Shown: positions 1 through 6,201 of the stretch, piece after piece
Numbering within the stretch: position 1 is the stretch's first letter
Layout of the letters: each line of letters begins with the position of its first letter
Assembly: GCA_900551495.1 (NCBI GenBank)
Contig: URWG01000096.1
Location: 1-6,779, forward strand
Source: an uncultured Eubacteriales bacterium
Lineage (GTDB): Bacteria > Bacillota > Clostridia > Oscillospirales > Oscillospiraceae
Length of the DNA: 6,779 bases
Reading direction: 5' to 3'
Made by a program: the position numbers and the translations under genes
The notes under the pieces: model-generated
What the model was told of the DNA's origin: nothing
The model's input: the letters and a program-made list of their open reading frames with translations, nothing else
Databases searched by the model: none

Positions 1-732
1 ACCGTAGAGAACGGCGTCGGCGCTGTCGTCGAGGTCAACTGCGAGACCGACTTCTGCGCGAAGAGCGAGCTGTTCGTCCCGTTCGTTAAGGACATTGCAC
101 AGGTCGTCATCGAGAGCGCTCCCGCCGATGTTGAGGCTCTGATGAACTGCAAGTACCCCGGCAAGGATCTGACCGTTGCCGAGACCATGCCCGAGAAGGT
201 CATGTCCATCGGCGAGAACCTTCAGATCCGCCGCTTTGCCCGCTTCGCGGACAACACCAGCGTCGCTTACGTCCACGCCGGCGGCAAGATCGCCGTTCTC
301 GTCAACCTCAAGGTTGAGGGCGGTATCGACGCAACGCAGATCGGCAAGGATGTTGCAATGCAGATCGCCGCGCTGAATCCCCGCTTCTGGGACAAGAGCA
401 ATGTCACCGAGGACATTCTCGAGGAGGAGAAGAAGATCCTCGTCGCGCAGATGGACAACGACGAAAAGATGGCAAACAAGCCTCAGCAGGTCAAGGAAAA
501 GATCGCTGCCGGCAAGATGAACAAGTTCTTCGAGGAGAACTGCCTGCTCCAGCAGGATTTCGTCAAGGACGGCAGCATGACCGTCGAGCAGTATATGAAC
601 AGCGCTGCCAAGGCGCTGGGCGGCTCCGTGAAGTTCGTCGATGCGGTTCGCTTCGAAAAGGGCGAGGGCATCGAAAAGAAGCAGGAGGACTTCGCTGCCG
701 AGGTCGCCGCTCAGATGAACATGGGCAAGTAA
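1..732 (+). CDS. tsf: Elongation factor Ts, C-terminal part (5' end outside window)
   Basis: EF-Ts is the cytoplasmic guanine-nucleotide exchange factor that releases GDP from EF-Tu during translation elongation. The reading frame is open from the first base to the TAA at 730-732 and shows 243 residues. It enters with the family signature EVNCETDF at about visible residues 11-18, which is the EF-Tu-contacting TDF region; the usual Val after TDF is Cys here. The rest matches the core and dimerisation domains, including MQIAALNPRF and the charged EEEKKILVAQ helix. Family members are usually about 290-310 residues, so roughly 55-65 N-terminal residues, including the UBA-like domain, lie upstream. 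An internal ATG at 142 is not the start, because the signature lies before it. In most bacteria tsf follows rpsB, which would be just left of the window. Identification is secure. Confidence 0.97.
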   Translation, partial: TVENGVGAVVEVNCETDFCAKSELFVPFVKDIAQVVIESAPADVEALMNCKYPGKDLTVAETMPEKVMSIGENLQIRRFARFADNTSVAYVHAGGKIAVLVNLKVEGGIDATQIGKDVAMQIAALNPRFWDKSNVTEDILEEEKKILVAQMDNDEKMANKPQQVKEKIAAGKMNKFFEENCLLQQDFVKDGSMTVEQYMNSAAKALGGSVKFVDAVRFEKGEGIEKKQEDFAAEVAAQMNMGK

Positions 733-743
733 TCCCATATTTT

Positions 744-816
744 AGCACTGCAATTTGATCTTTTCGGAACGGCATGGCTGCGGCTGTGCCGTTTCGTCGA
801 TGTTGCAAGCTTTTTT
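744..816 (+). terminator. Long hairpin plus T-run after tsf; terminator or attenuator
   Basis: The inner stem is 10 bp: 765-774 pairs with 787-796 (one G-T pair) around a 12-nt loop. It is extended outward, with interruptions, by GAT pairing, GCAA 750-753 with TTGC 803-806, and AGC 744-746 with GCT 809-811. Six T residues follow at 811-816. This fits an intrinsic terminator for the tsf transcript. It is unusual because the T-run directly abuts the GGAG ribosome site (817-820) of the next gene, so it could act as a leader attenuator for that gene. The fold was drawn by eye. Confidence 0.6.
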
Positions 817-825
817 GGAGAATTT

Positions 826-2166
826 ATGAGAATTCAGCTTTCCGATCACTTCACCTACCGAAGACTGCTCCGATTTACGCTGCCGTCGATCGCAATGATG
901 ATTTTTACGTCGATCTACGGTGTGGTGGACGGCTTCTTCGTTTCCAACTTTGCGGGCAAGACACCGTTCGCCGCCGTGAATCTCATCATGCCCGCACTGA
1001 TGATCCTTTCGACCGTCGGCTTTATGCTCGGCACGGGCGGCACGGCAATCGTCGCGCGGACCCTCGGCGAGGGGGAGAAGGAGCGGGCGAACGAGTACTT
1101 TTCCCTGTTTGTCTATCTTGCCTTCGGACTGGGTATCGTTTTTTCCGTGCCGGGCATTGTGTTTGCCCGCCCGCTTTCCGCGCTTCTCGGTGCGGAGGGC
1201 GAGCTGCTGGAAAACTGCGTCCTTTATGCAAGAATCGTCCTTTTGGCGCTGCCGTTTTTCATTCTCCAGCTTCTGTTTCAGAGCTTCTTTGTCACGGCGG
1301 AGAAGCCGCATCTCGGACTGGTCGTTACGGTCCTGTCCGGTGTGACGAATATGGTGCTGGACTGCGTGCTGGTCATGCTGCTGCCGCAGGAATATAAGCT
1401 TGCCGGTGCAGCGGCTGCGACGGCGCTGAGCCAGTTTGTCGGCGGCGTTTTCCCGCTTGCCTATTTCTTTCGCAGGAATAACAGCCTCCTCCGCCTCGGC
1501 AAGACGCGCTTTTACGGCAAGGCGACGCTGCATGCCTTTACAAACGGCTCGTCGGAGTTTATGAGCAATGTCTCCATGAGCCTTGTCGGTATGCTGTACA
1601 ATCTGCAGCTCATGAAGTATTCCTATAACGGCGAGGACGGCATTGCCGCTTACGGTGTGATGATGTACGTCAGCATGATCTTCTCCGGCACCTTCATCGG
1701 CTATTCCGTCGGCACGGCGCCTGTCGTCGGCTACCATTTCGGCGCACAGAATCACGCGGAGCTGAAAAGCCTGCTGAAAAAGAGTCTGCGGATGACGGTG
1801 ATTTTTGCCGTCGCCATGGTTGCCGCGGCAGAGCTGCTGGCTGCGCCGCTTGCAAAGATCTTCGTCGGCTACGACGCGCGGCTGATGGAGTTCACGATCG
1901 ACGGCTTCCGCATATTTTCACTGTCCTTCCTGTTCATGGGCATTGCGATCTACGGCTCGGGCTTCTTTACCGCGCTCAGTGACGGTCTGACCTCCGCGCT
2001 GATTTCCGGTCTGCGAACGCTCGTGTTCCAAATTGCCGCAGTGCTCCTGCTGCCGTTGATATGGGGCGTGGACGGCATTTGGATCTCCATTGTTATCGCC
2101 GAATTTATGGCGGCTGTCCTGACGGCACTCTTCCTTGCCCTGAAGCGCAAGAAATACCGTTATTGA
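826..2166 (+). CDS. MATE-family multidrug/toxic-compound efflux transporter
   Basis: This is an inner-membrane antiporter of the MATE (MOP superfamily) type, which exports cationic or amphipathic compounds using a Na+ or H+ gradient. The 446-residue length is typical. About twelve hydrophobic segments alternate with short polar loops in two homologous halves. The first half carries the MATE-like VDGFFVSNFAG (residues 34-44) and GTGGTAIVARTLGEGE (69-84), and the equivalent point in the second half reads GTAPVVGYHFGAQN near residues 290-305. The C-terminus is basic (LKRKKYRY), as expected for a cytosolic tail. The start at 826 is supported by GGAG at 817-820, five bases upstream. No separate promoter is obvious, so expression may come by read-through past the preceding hairpin. 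The stop codon overlaps the -35 of the rarA promoter. Substrate cannot be told from sequence; a MepA-like subgroup is a guess. Confidence 0.93.
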   Translation: MRIQLSDHFTYRRLLRFTLPSIAMMIFTSIYGVVDGFFVSNFAGKTPFAAVNLIMPALMILSTVGFMLGTGGTAIVARTLGEGEKERANEYFSLFVYLAFGLGIVFSVPGIVFARPLSALLGAEGELLENCVLYARIVLLALPFFILQLLFQSFFVTAEKPHLGLVVTVLSGVTNMVLDCVLVMLLPQEYKLAGAAAATALSQFVGGVFPLAYFFRRNNSLLRLGKTRFYGKATLHAFTNGSSEFMSNVSMSLVGMLYNLQLMKYSYNGEDGIAAYGVMMYVSMIFSGTFIGYSVGTAPVVGYHFGAQNHAELKSLLKKSLRMTVIFAVAMVAAAELLAAPLAKIFVGYDARLMEFTIDGFRIFSLSFLFMGIAIYGSGFFTALSDGLTSALISGLRTLVFQIAAVLLLPLIWGVDGIWISIVIAEFMAAVLTALFLALKRKKYRY

Positions 2167-2191
2167 AAATCTGCCGCAAACGTAGTACAAT
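2163..2191 (+). promoter_or_regulatory. Vegetative promoter for rarA
   Basis: TTGAAA (2163-2168) and TACAAT (2186-2191) are separated by exactly 17 bp, each one mismatch from the sigma-A consensus. The -35 overlaps the stop codon of the MATE gene. Predicted transcription starts near 2198, giving a leader of about 18 bases. Confidence 0.75.
2168..2180 (+). repeat. Spacer motif AATCTGCCGCAAA, copy 1 (rarA promoter)
   Basis: This 13-mer covers the last base of the -35 and spacer positions 1-12. Its exact reverse complement occupies the same positions in the tRNA-Leu promoter at 6232-6244. The rex promoter has AAATCTGCC at the offset matching rarA (5460-5468 versus 2167-2175). The match is direct; a regulatory role is inference. 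Confidence 0.5.
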
Positions 2192-2201
2192 AGAAGAAAA
2201 C

Positions 2202-2207
2202 AGGGGG
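2202..2207 (+). promoter_or_regulatory. Ribosome binding site that fixes the rarA start
   Basis: AGGGGG lies eight bases before the ATG at 2216. The in-frame GTG at 2207 uses the last G of this site, so it cannot be served by it. The ATG is therefore the better start. Confidence 0.75.
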
Positions 2208-2215
2208 TGAGCGGA

Positions 2216-3475
2216 ATGTATCGACCGTTGGCGGACGAGCTTCGTCCGAAAACGCTGGACGAGGTCGTCGGACAGGACGAAATTCTCGGCGAGGGCAAAA
2301 TGCTGCGCCGTATGATCGAATCGGGCACCGTCCCGAATCTGATCTTCTACGGTCCGAGCGGAACGGGCAAGACCACCGTCGCGAATATTATCGCCGAGGC
2401 GACGAAACGGAAGCTCTACAAGCTCAACGCGACGACCGCCTCCACAGCGGACGTCAAGGAGATCGTCTCCCAGCTCGACACCCTGCTTGCCCCGAACGGC
2501 GTGCTGCTCTACCTCGACGAGATTCAGTCGTTCAATAAGAAGCAGCAGCAATCCCTTTTGGAGCATATTGAAAACGGCAAGATCACCCTGATCGCCTCCA
2601 CGACGGAGAATCCGTACTTCTATATTTTCAACGCGATCCTCAGCCGAAGCACCGTCTTTGAATTCAAGCCCATCACGCCGGAAGCCGTTCTCAAGGCGGT
2701 CCGCCGCGCCGTGGACTATATGGCAAATAAGACCGGCTTGACCGTTACGGCGGAGGACGGTGCGCTGGAGCATATCGCATCCTCCTGCGGCGGCGATGTC
2801 CGCAAGTCCGTCAACGCGGTCGAGGCGATCTTCCTTGCCGCAAAGCTCGGAGAAAAGACGCTGTGCATCACGCTTGACGATGCAAAGGCAGTCTCCCAGC
2901 GCTCCGCCATGCGCTATGACCGCGGCGGCGACAATCAATACGACTGTCTCTCCGCGCTGATGAAGTCCATTCGCGGCTCGGGCCCCGACGCGGCGATCCA
3001 CTATCTCGCGCGGTTTTTGGAGGCGGGCGACTTGCCCTCCTGCTGCCGCCGAATCCTGTGCTCCGTCGCGGAGGACATCGGGCTTGCCTATCCGATGGCG
3101 CTGCCGATCGTCAAGGCGTGTGTAGACAGTGCGCTGCAGCTCGGTATGCCCGAGGCACGGCTGCCCCTTGCCGACGCTGTGATCTTCCTTGCCACCTGCC
3201 CGAAATCCAACTCCGGCTGTATGGCGATCGACGCTGCGCTGGCGGATGTGCGAAGGGGCAAGGTCGGACCCTTCCCGCGTGAGCTGCAAAATGTCCACGC
3301 CGACAGCGCCGGACAGGAGCGGGAGCAGGGCTATCTCTACCCGCACAGCTACCCGAATCATTGGGTGCGCCAGCAATATCTGCCCGATAATCTGGTCGGA
3401 ACGGAGTATTACCGCTACGGCGACAACAAGATCGAGCAGGCGGCAAAGCGCTACTGGGAGGAGATCAAGAAGTAA
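2216..3475 (+). CDS. rarA: Replication-associated recombination protein A (RarA/MgsA), AAA+ ATPase
   Basis: RarA is a cytosolic clamp-loader-like AAA+ ATPase that acts at stalled replication forks and in recombination. From the ATG at 2216 the protein is 419 residues, close to the family length. It has Walker A GPSGTGKTT (46-54), Walker B LLYLDE (97-102), sensor 1 IASTTENP (126-133) and an arginine-finger candidate in AILSRS (R144). The MgsA-type C-terminal region follows, with RGGDNQYDCLSALMKSIRGS, AEDIGLA, and the terminal GYLYPHSYPNHW segment. Where many family members read DEIHRFNKxQQ after Walker B, this one reads DEIQSFNKKQQ. It has its own sigma-A promoter, and its TAA shares a base with the ATG of the next gene. 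The family call is secure. Confidence 0.95.
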   Translation: MYRPLADELRPKTLDEVVGQDEILGEGKMLRRMIESGTVPNLIFYGPSGTGKTTVANIIAEATKRKLYKLNATTASTADVKEIVSQLDTLLAPNGVLLYLDEIQSFNKKQQQSLLEHIENGKITLIASTTENPYFYIFNAILSRSTVFEFKPITPEAVLKAVRRAVDYMANKTGLTVTAEDGALEHIASSCGGDVRKSVNAVEAIFLAAKLGEKTLCITLDDAKAVSQRSAMRYDRGGDNQYDCLSALMKSIRGSGPDAAIHYLARFLEAGDLPSCCRRILCSVAEDIGLAYPMALPIVKACVDSALQLGMPEARLPLADAVIFLATCPKSNSGCMAIDAALADVRRGKVGPFPRELQNVHADSAGQEREQGYLYPHSYPNHWVRQQYLPDNLVGTEYYRYGDNKIEQAAKRYWEEIKK

Positions 3476-3705
3476 TGGACATCCGTCTGAATGACATCCT
3501 GACCATGAAAAAGGAGCACCCCTGCGGCAGCAAAACGTGGCTGGTGCTGCGGACGGGTGCGGATTTCAGGCTCCGCTGCACGGGCTGCGGGCACGAGGTC
3601 ATGCTCCCGCGAAGCAAGGCGGAGAAAAACATTCGTTCCGTCCGCCGCGAAGAATCGTTCGACGGCGCAAAACCCGTTCCGCCAAAAAACTTCGGCGGGA
3701 AATAG
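3475..3705 (+). CDS. DUF951 family small cysteine protein (YyzM-like)
   Basis: This is a 76-residue protein of the DUF951 family, small proteins common in Firmicutes with no assigned function. The diagnostic pattern is present: an N-terminal DI-x-MKK-x-HPCGS segment (residues 7-19), W22, GADFRLRC (28-35) and CTGCGHEVM (35-43). C17, C35 and C38 could form part of a metal site or a rubredoxin-like knuckle; metal binding is inferred. The C-terminal 20 or so residues are basic, rich in Pro and Gly, and probably disordered. The start overlaps the rarA stop as TAATG. The only GGAGG is 13 bases upstream, so translation is probably coupled to rarA. The shared transcript suggests, but does not show, a related role. 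Confidence 0.88.
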   Translation: MDIRLNDILTMKKEHPCGSKTWLVLRTGADFRLRCTGCGHEVMLPRSKAEKNIRSVRREESFDGAKPVPPKNFGGK

Positions 3706-3727
3706 AAAAGCGGGGGAATATCCCCGC
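3679..3727 (+). other. Two tandem hairpins at the end of the rarA operon
   Basis: The first stem, CCGCC (3679-3683) with GGCGG (3694-3698), lies inside the DUF951 coding end. The second, GCGGGG (3710-3715) with CCCCGC (3722-3727), adds a G-T pair and closes on a 4-base loop. Neither is followed by a T-run on the + strand, so neither is a conventional terminator. They may protect the 3' end of the transcript or slow polymerase before the true terminator. The arms are seen; the role is guessed. Confidence 0.4.
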
Positions 3728-3747
3728 GAAATAACATGAGAAATCCG

Positions 3748-3791
3748 AAAACAGGCTGCAACTCCGTGTTGGAATTGCGACCTGTTTTTTT
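3748..3791 (+). terminator. Intrinsic terminator of the rarA-DUF951 operon
   Basis: AACAGG (3750-3755) pairs with CCTGTT (3781-3786), extended by flanking A-T pairs. GCAA/TTGC and TCC/GGA pairs stack inside, and the loop is GTGTT. Seven T residues occupy 3785-3791. The 3' arm also contains the candidate -35 of the spoIIG promoter. Confidence 0.85.
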
Positions 3792-3809
3792 GCACCCTCG
3801 GCGTATACT
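3775..3809 (+). promoter_or_regulatory. Candidate spoIIG promoter with wide spacing
   Basis: A good -10, TATACT (3804-3809), has no -35 at normal distance (3781-3786 reads CCTGTT). TTGCGA at 3775-3780 is 23 bp away. The Bacillus subtilis spoIIG promoter is a sigma-A promoter with a 22-bp spacer activated by Spo0A, so the wide spacing fits the family theme. Only weak matches (5 of 7) to the Spo0A box TGTCGAA are near: GGTCGCA on the - strand at 3776-3782 and TGTCCAC at 3811-3817. The -10 is fairly convincing; the -35 is uncertain. Confidence 0.45.
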
Positions 3810-3838
3810 TTGTCCACGGGCGCGGGGGAGGCGAGCGG

Positions 3839-4669
3839 ATGACGGTGTACCTCGATCTGGTGTTTGCGCTGAATTTTGCGGTGAACTATCTGCTCCTGCG
3901 CGGTACGGCGCGGCTCGGTGCGTCGGCGTCCCCGCGAAAACAGCTGCTGCTCGGCGCGGCGATCGGCGCTGCGTATGCCGTCGCGGTCTATCTGCCCCGC
4001 TGCGGATGGCTGACGGTGTTCCCGCTCAAGCTGCTGATCGGCGGCGGGATGGTCGCCGCTTCGTTCGGGTGGCGGCGTTCGACGCTGCGGCTCGGCGCAA
4101 TCTTTGCGGCGATCAGTCTCGTCCTCTGCGGCGCGGTCTACGGCGTGGAGCTGATGAAGGACGGGACGGTGCGCTATTACCGTAACAGTCTGCTGTATCC
4201 CGTGACCTTCGGCTCTCTGCTGCTGACGGCAGCGGCGGTCTATGCGGCGTGCCGTCTGCTGCTCCCGCGGTTGACCTATGCGGCAGACAGCGTTGTTGCC
4301 GTCACGCTGGAGCTTGGCGGGCGGTGCGTTGTGCTGACGGCAATGCGCGACAGCGGCAATACGCTTGCAGACCCCGTCTCCGGAGCGCCGGTCCTCACTG
4401 CCGAGTGGCAGAGCGCGGCGCGGCTGTTACCCGAGGAGCATTTGACGCAGCGCGATTTTCAGTCCCCCGCAACGCTGGCGCTGCGGCTGCGTGCCTACCG
4501 TCCGCGTCTGATCCCGTACCGCGCGGTCGGTGTCAGCGGCGGAATGCTGCTTGCGCTTCCGTGCAGGATCACGGTTGGCAAGCGGACGCGGCTCGGGCTG
4601 GCTGCATTTTCTCCGACGGCGCTCTCCGACCGCGGGTATCAGGCGCTCATCGGCGCGGAACGGTCGTAA
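3839..4669 (+). CDS. spoIIGA: Sigma-E processing peptidase SpoIIGA
   Basis: SpoIIGA is a membrane-embedded aspartic protease that removes the prosequence of pro-sigma-E in the mother cell after a forespore signal. This copy has 276 residues, somewhat shorter than the 309 of B. subtilis. The first 145 or so residues hold about five hydrophobic segments with short loops, beginning at the MTVYLDLVFALNFAVNYLLL start typical of the family. A soluble protease domain follows, with the catalytic motif RDSGNTLADPVSG (D171 in DSGN, against DTGN in many homologues). A VGVSGGMLLAL segment (230-240) and C-terminal YQALIGAE match the closing part of the domain. The ATG at 3839 has a strong GGGGGAGG (3824-3831) seven bases away. 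Its substrate gene sigE starts 32 bases downstream, the standard spoIIG arrangement. Confidence 0.93.
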   Translation: MTVYLDLVFALNFAVNYLLLRGTARLGASASPRKQLLLGAAIGAAYAVAVYLPRCGWLTVFPLKLLIGGGMVAASFGWRRSTLRLGAIFAAISLVLCGAVYGVELMKDGTVRYYRNSLLYPVTFGSLLLTAAAVYAACRLLLPRLTYAADSVVAVTLELGGRCVVLTAMRDSGNTLADPVSGAPVLTAEWQSAARLLPEEHLTQRDFQSPATLALRLRAYRPRLIPYRAVGVSGGMLLALPCRITVGKRTRLGLAAFSPTALSDRGYQALIGAERS

Positions 4670-4701
4670 TACTGATTTGACGACAGAAAGGTAGGAATTT
4701 T

Positions 4702-5406
4702 ATGCTGAAATTGACGCTGCGGCAGTTGATCCTCCGCATTTTTCACCCCTCAGGCGAAATTTTCTATATCGGCGGGAGCGACATTTTGCCGCCGCCGCTC
4801 TCCGTTGCGGAGGAGCAGGAGCTTTTGGCGCAGAGCGTTGCGGGCAACGAGCGGGCAAAGCAGCGCCTGATCGAGCGGAATCTGCGCTTGGTCGTGTACA
4901 TTGCGCGGCGCTTTGAAAACACGGGGATCAACATTGAGGACCTGATCTCCATCGGAACGATTGGGCTGATTAAGGGTATCTCGACCTTCAAGACAGACCG
5001 CAATATCAAGCTGGCGACCTACGCCTCGCGCTGCATCGAAAACGAAATCCTCATGCACATTCGAAAAGTCTCCGGTCAAAAAACGGAGGTCTCGCTCGAC
5101 GAGCCGATCAACACCGATTGGGACGGAAACGAGCTGCTGCTGTCGGACATCCTCGGCACGGACGGAGATACCGTCATGCGACCGATGGAGGAGGACGTAG
5201 AGCACCAGCTCCTGCGCGAGGCGCTGTCGCGGCTGCCGGAGCGCGACCGCTACATTATCGACCTGCGCTTCGGACTGCACGGCGGCGAGGAACGGACGCA
5301 AAAGGAGGTCGCCGACCTGCTCGGTATTTCGCAGTCGTACATTTCGCGCTTGGAAAAGCGCATTATGCAGCGGCTGCGGAGGGACTTGCTTCGACAGGTT
5401 TCGTGA
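4702..5406 (+). CDS. sigE: RNA polymerase sporulation sigma factor sigma-E (pro-form)
   Basis: Sigma-E directs early mother-cell gene expression during sporulation. The 234-residue protein shows a hydrophobic/basic prosequence, then the conserved YIGGS-x-x-LPPPLS (22-34). Region 2 spans about 58-122, with NLRLVVYIARRFENTGINIEDLISIG and ATYASRCIENEIL recognisable. The linker includes DEPINTDWDGNELLLSDILGTD, nearly as in B. subtilis SigE. Region 4 (about 175-228) carries the helix-turn-helix EVADLLGISQSYISRLEKR. By alignment with the B. subtilis processing site, SpoIIGA would cut near F21-Y22, with E19 matching the important glutamate before it. The prosequence would then be about 21 rather than 27 residues. 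AAAGG and TAGG at 4687-4695 precede the ATG. It is co-directional with spoIIGA and probably co-transcribed. sigG, often next in related genomes, is absent here. Confidence 0.96.
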   Translation: MLKLTLRQLILRIFHPSGEIFYIGGSDILPPPLSVAEEQELLAQSVAGNERAKQRLIERNLRLVVYIARRFENTGINIEDLISIGTIGLIKGISTFKTDRNIKLATYASRCIENEILMHIRKVSGQKTEVSLDEPINTDWDGNELLLSDILGTDGDTVMRPMEEDVEHQLLREALSRLPERDRYIIDLRFGLHGGEERTQKEVADLLGISQSYISRLEKRIMQRLRRDLLRQVS

Positions 5407-5435
5407 CAAATGGCGCTTCTTTACAGAAATTCCCC

Positions 5436-5453
5436 CGCCATTCGGCGATTTTT
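5436..5453 (+). terminator. Weak terminator candidate after sigE
   Basis: CGCC (5436-5439) and GGCG (5444-5447) form a 4-bp stem with loop ATTC, followed by A and five T residues (5449-5453). The stem is short, so efficiency is doubtful, but no better terminator lies between sigE and the rex promoter. Confidence 0.35.
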
Positions 5454-5455
5454 CG

Positions 5456-5484
5456 TTGCAAATCTGCCCGTATTGTGATATAAT
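5456..5484 (+). promoter_or_regulatory. Strong extended -10 promoter for rex
   Basis: TTGCAA (5456-5461), a 17-bp spacer, and a perfect TATAAT (5479-5484) preceded by TG at 5476-5477. Transcription should start near 5491, leaving a leader of about 50 bases to the rex ATG. The spacer begins with ATCTGCC, as does the rarA promoter spacer. Confidence 0.85.
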
Positions 5485-5490
5485 TCCATC
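5473..5490 (+). promoter_or_regulatory. Possible partial Rex operator over the rex -10
   Basis: Compared with the general Rex operator TTGTGAAnnnnTTCACAA, this site has a left half TTGTGA that matches six of seven bases, an AT-rich centre, and only TTC of the right half. That is nine of fourteen fixed positions. Its place across the -10 suits autorepression. Part of the match is forced by the TATAAT element, so this is tentative. Confidence 0.35.
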
Positions 5491-5541
5491 GATTAGTAAA
5501 ATGAGGATTGTACCCGAAACGACAGAAGGGAAGTGTTTGCA

Positions 5542-6177
5542 ATGGCTGAAACAGTATCAAAATCCGTGCTCAAGCGTCTGCCGGTCTACCTGACCTACCT
5601 GCGTTCGCTGGGCGAGGATGCGCCGGAGAATATTTCCGCGACCGTATTGGCGTCTGCGCTGAACATGGGTGAGGTGCAGGTGCGCAAGGATCTGGCTCTG
5701 GTTTCCGACGGCGGCAGACCGAAGGTCGGCTATCGGCGGCGCGCACTTGCGGAGGACATTGAGCGCTTTCTCGGCTATGACAACACGAACGACGCCGTTC
5801 TGATCGGCGCGGGGAAGCTCGGTCGTGCATTGCTCGGCTATACGGGCTTCTCCGAGTACGGGCTGAATATCGTCGCCGCCTTTGACGCGAATCCCGCGCA
5901 GGTCGGCGTGTCGGAGAATGACAAGCCCGTTTTGCCGCTTTCCGCGCTTGAGGAGCTTTGTAAGCGCGAAAAAATCCTCATCGGCATTATCACCGTCCCC
6001 GCGGCGCAGGCGCAGTCGGTCTGCGATCTGTTGATCGCCAACGGGATTAAAGCAATTTGGAACTTCGCGCCGAAGCATTTGGAGGTCGGCGAGGGGATTT
6101 TGGTGCAGAACGAGAATATGGCGACCTCGCTCGCAGTGCTTTCCAAGCATCTTTCGGCACAGATCAAGCGCCATTGA
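5542..6177 (+). CDS. rex: Redox-sensing transcriptional repressor Rex
   Basis: Rex is a dimeric cytosolic repressor that binds DNA when NAD+ is high and lets go when NADH rises, controlling fermentation and anaerobic energy genes. From the ATG at 5542 it is 211 residues, the normal length. Residues 1-75 form the winged-helix domain (KRLPVYLTYLRSL, then EVQVRKDLALVSDGGRPKVGYR). Residues 85-205 form the Rossmann domain, with GAGKLG (89-94), VAAFDANP (acidic D115 at the end of beta-2), TVPAAQAQ and NFAPKHL, and a C-terminal swap helix. The recognition-helix region differs from the common RKDFSYFGxFGxxGxGY form, so operator preference may differ. AAGGG (5526-5530) is 11 bases from this ATG but only two from an in-frame GTG at 5533, which favours the ATG. 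It has its own strong promoter. Confidence 0.95.
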   Translation: MAETVSKSVLKRLPVYLTYLRSLGEDAPENISATVLASALNMGEVQVRKDLALVSDGGRPKVGYRRRALAEDIERFLGYDNTNDAVLIGAGKLGRALLGYTGFSEYGLNIVAAFDANPAQVGVSENDKPVLPLSALEELCKREKILIGIITVPAAQAQSVCDLLIANGIKAIWNFAPKHLEVGEGILVQNENMATSLAVLSKHLSAQIKRH

Positions 6178-6201
6178 CCGCGATTGTGTGTTGTCCGAGT
6201 T

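Noticed and set aside
742..1755. A 337-codon open frame on the - strand opposite the MATE gene
   Set aside because: It is antisense to a clear membrane-transporter gene. The product is a low-complexity Arg/His/Gln-rich sequence typical of a GC-rich mirror frame.
2105..3376. A 423-codon open frame on the - strand opposite rarA
   Set aside because: rarA has full motifs, a ribosome site and a promoter. The antisense frame is kept open by third-position GC bias and resembles no family.
3710..3727. GC-rich hairpin as the terminator of the rarA operon
   Set aside because: It is followed by GAAATAACA, not a T-run. The hairpin at 3748-3791 with T7 is the better terminator.
4750..5409. Antisense open frame across sigE
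   Set aside because: It mirrors sigE codons and has no recognisable domain.
5533..5541. GTG at 5533 as the rex start
   Set aside because: It lies only two bases from the ribosome site, whereas the ATG at 5542 has acceptable spacing and gives the normal Rex N-terminus.
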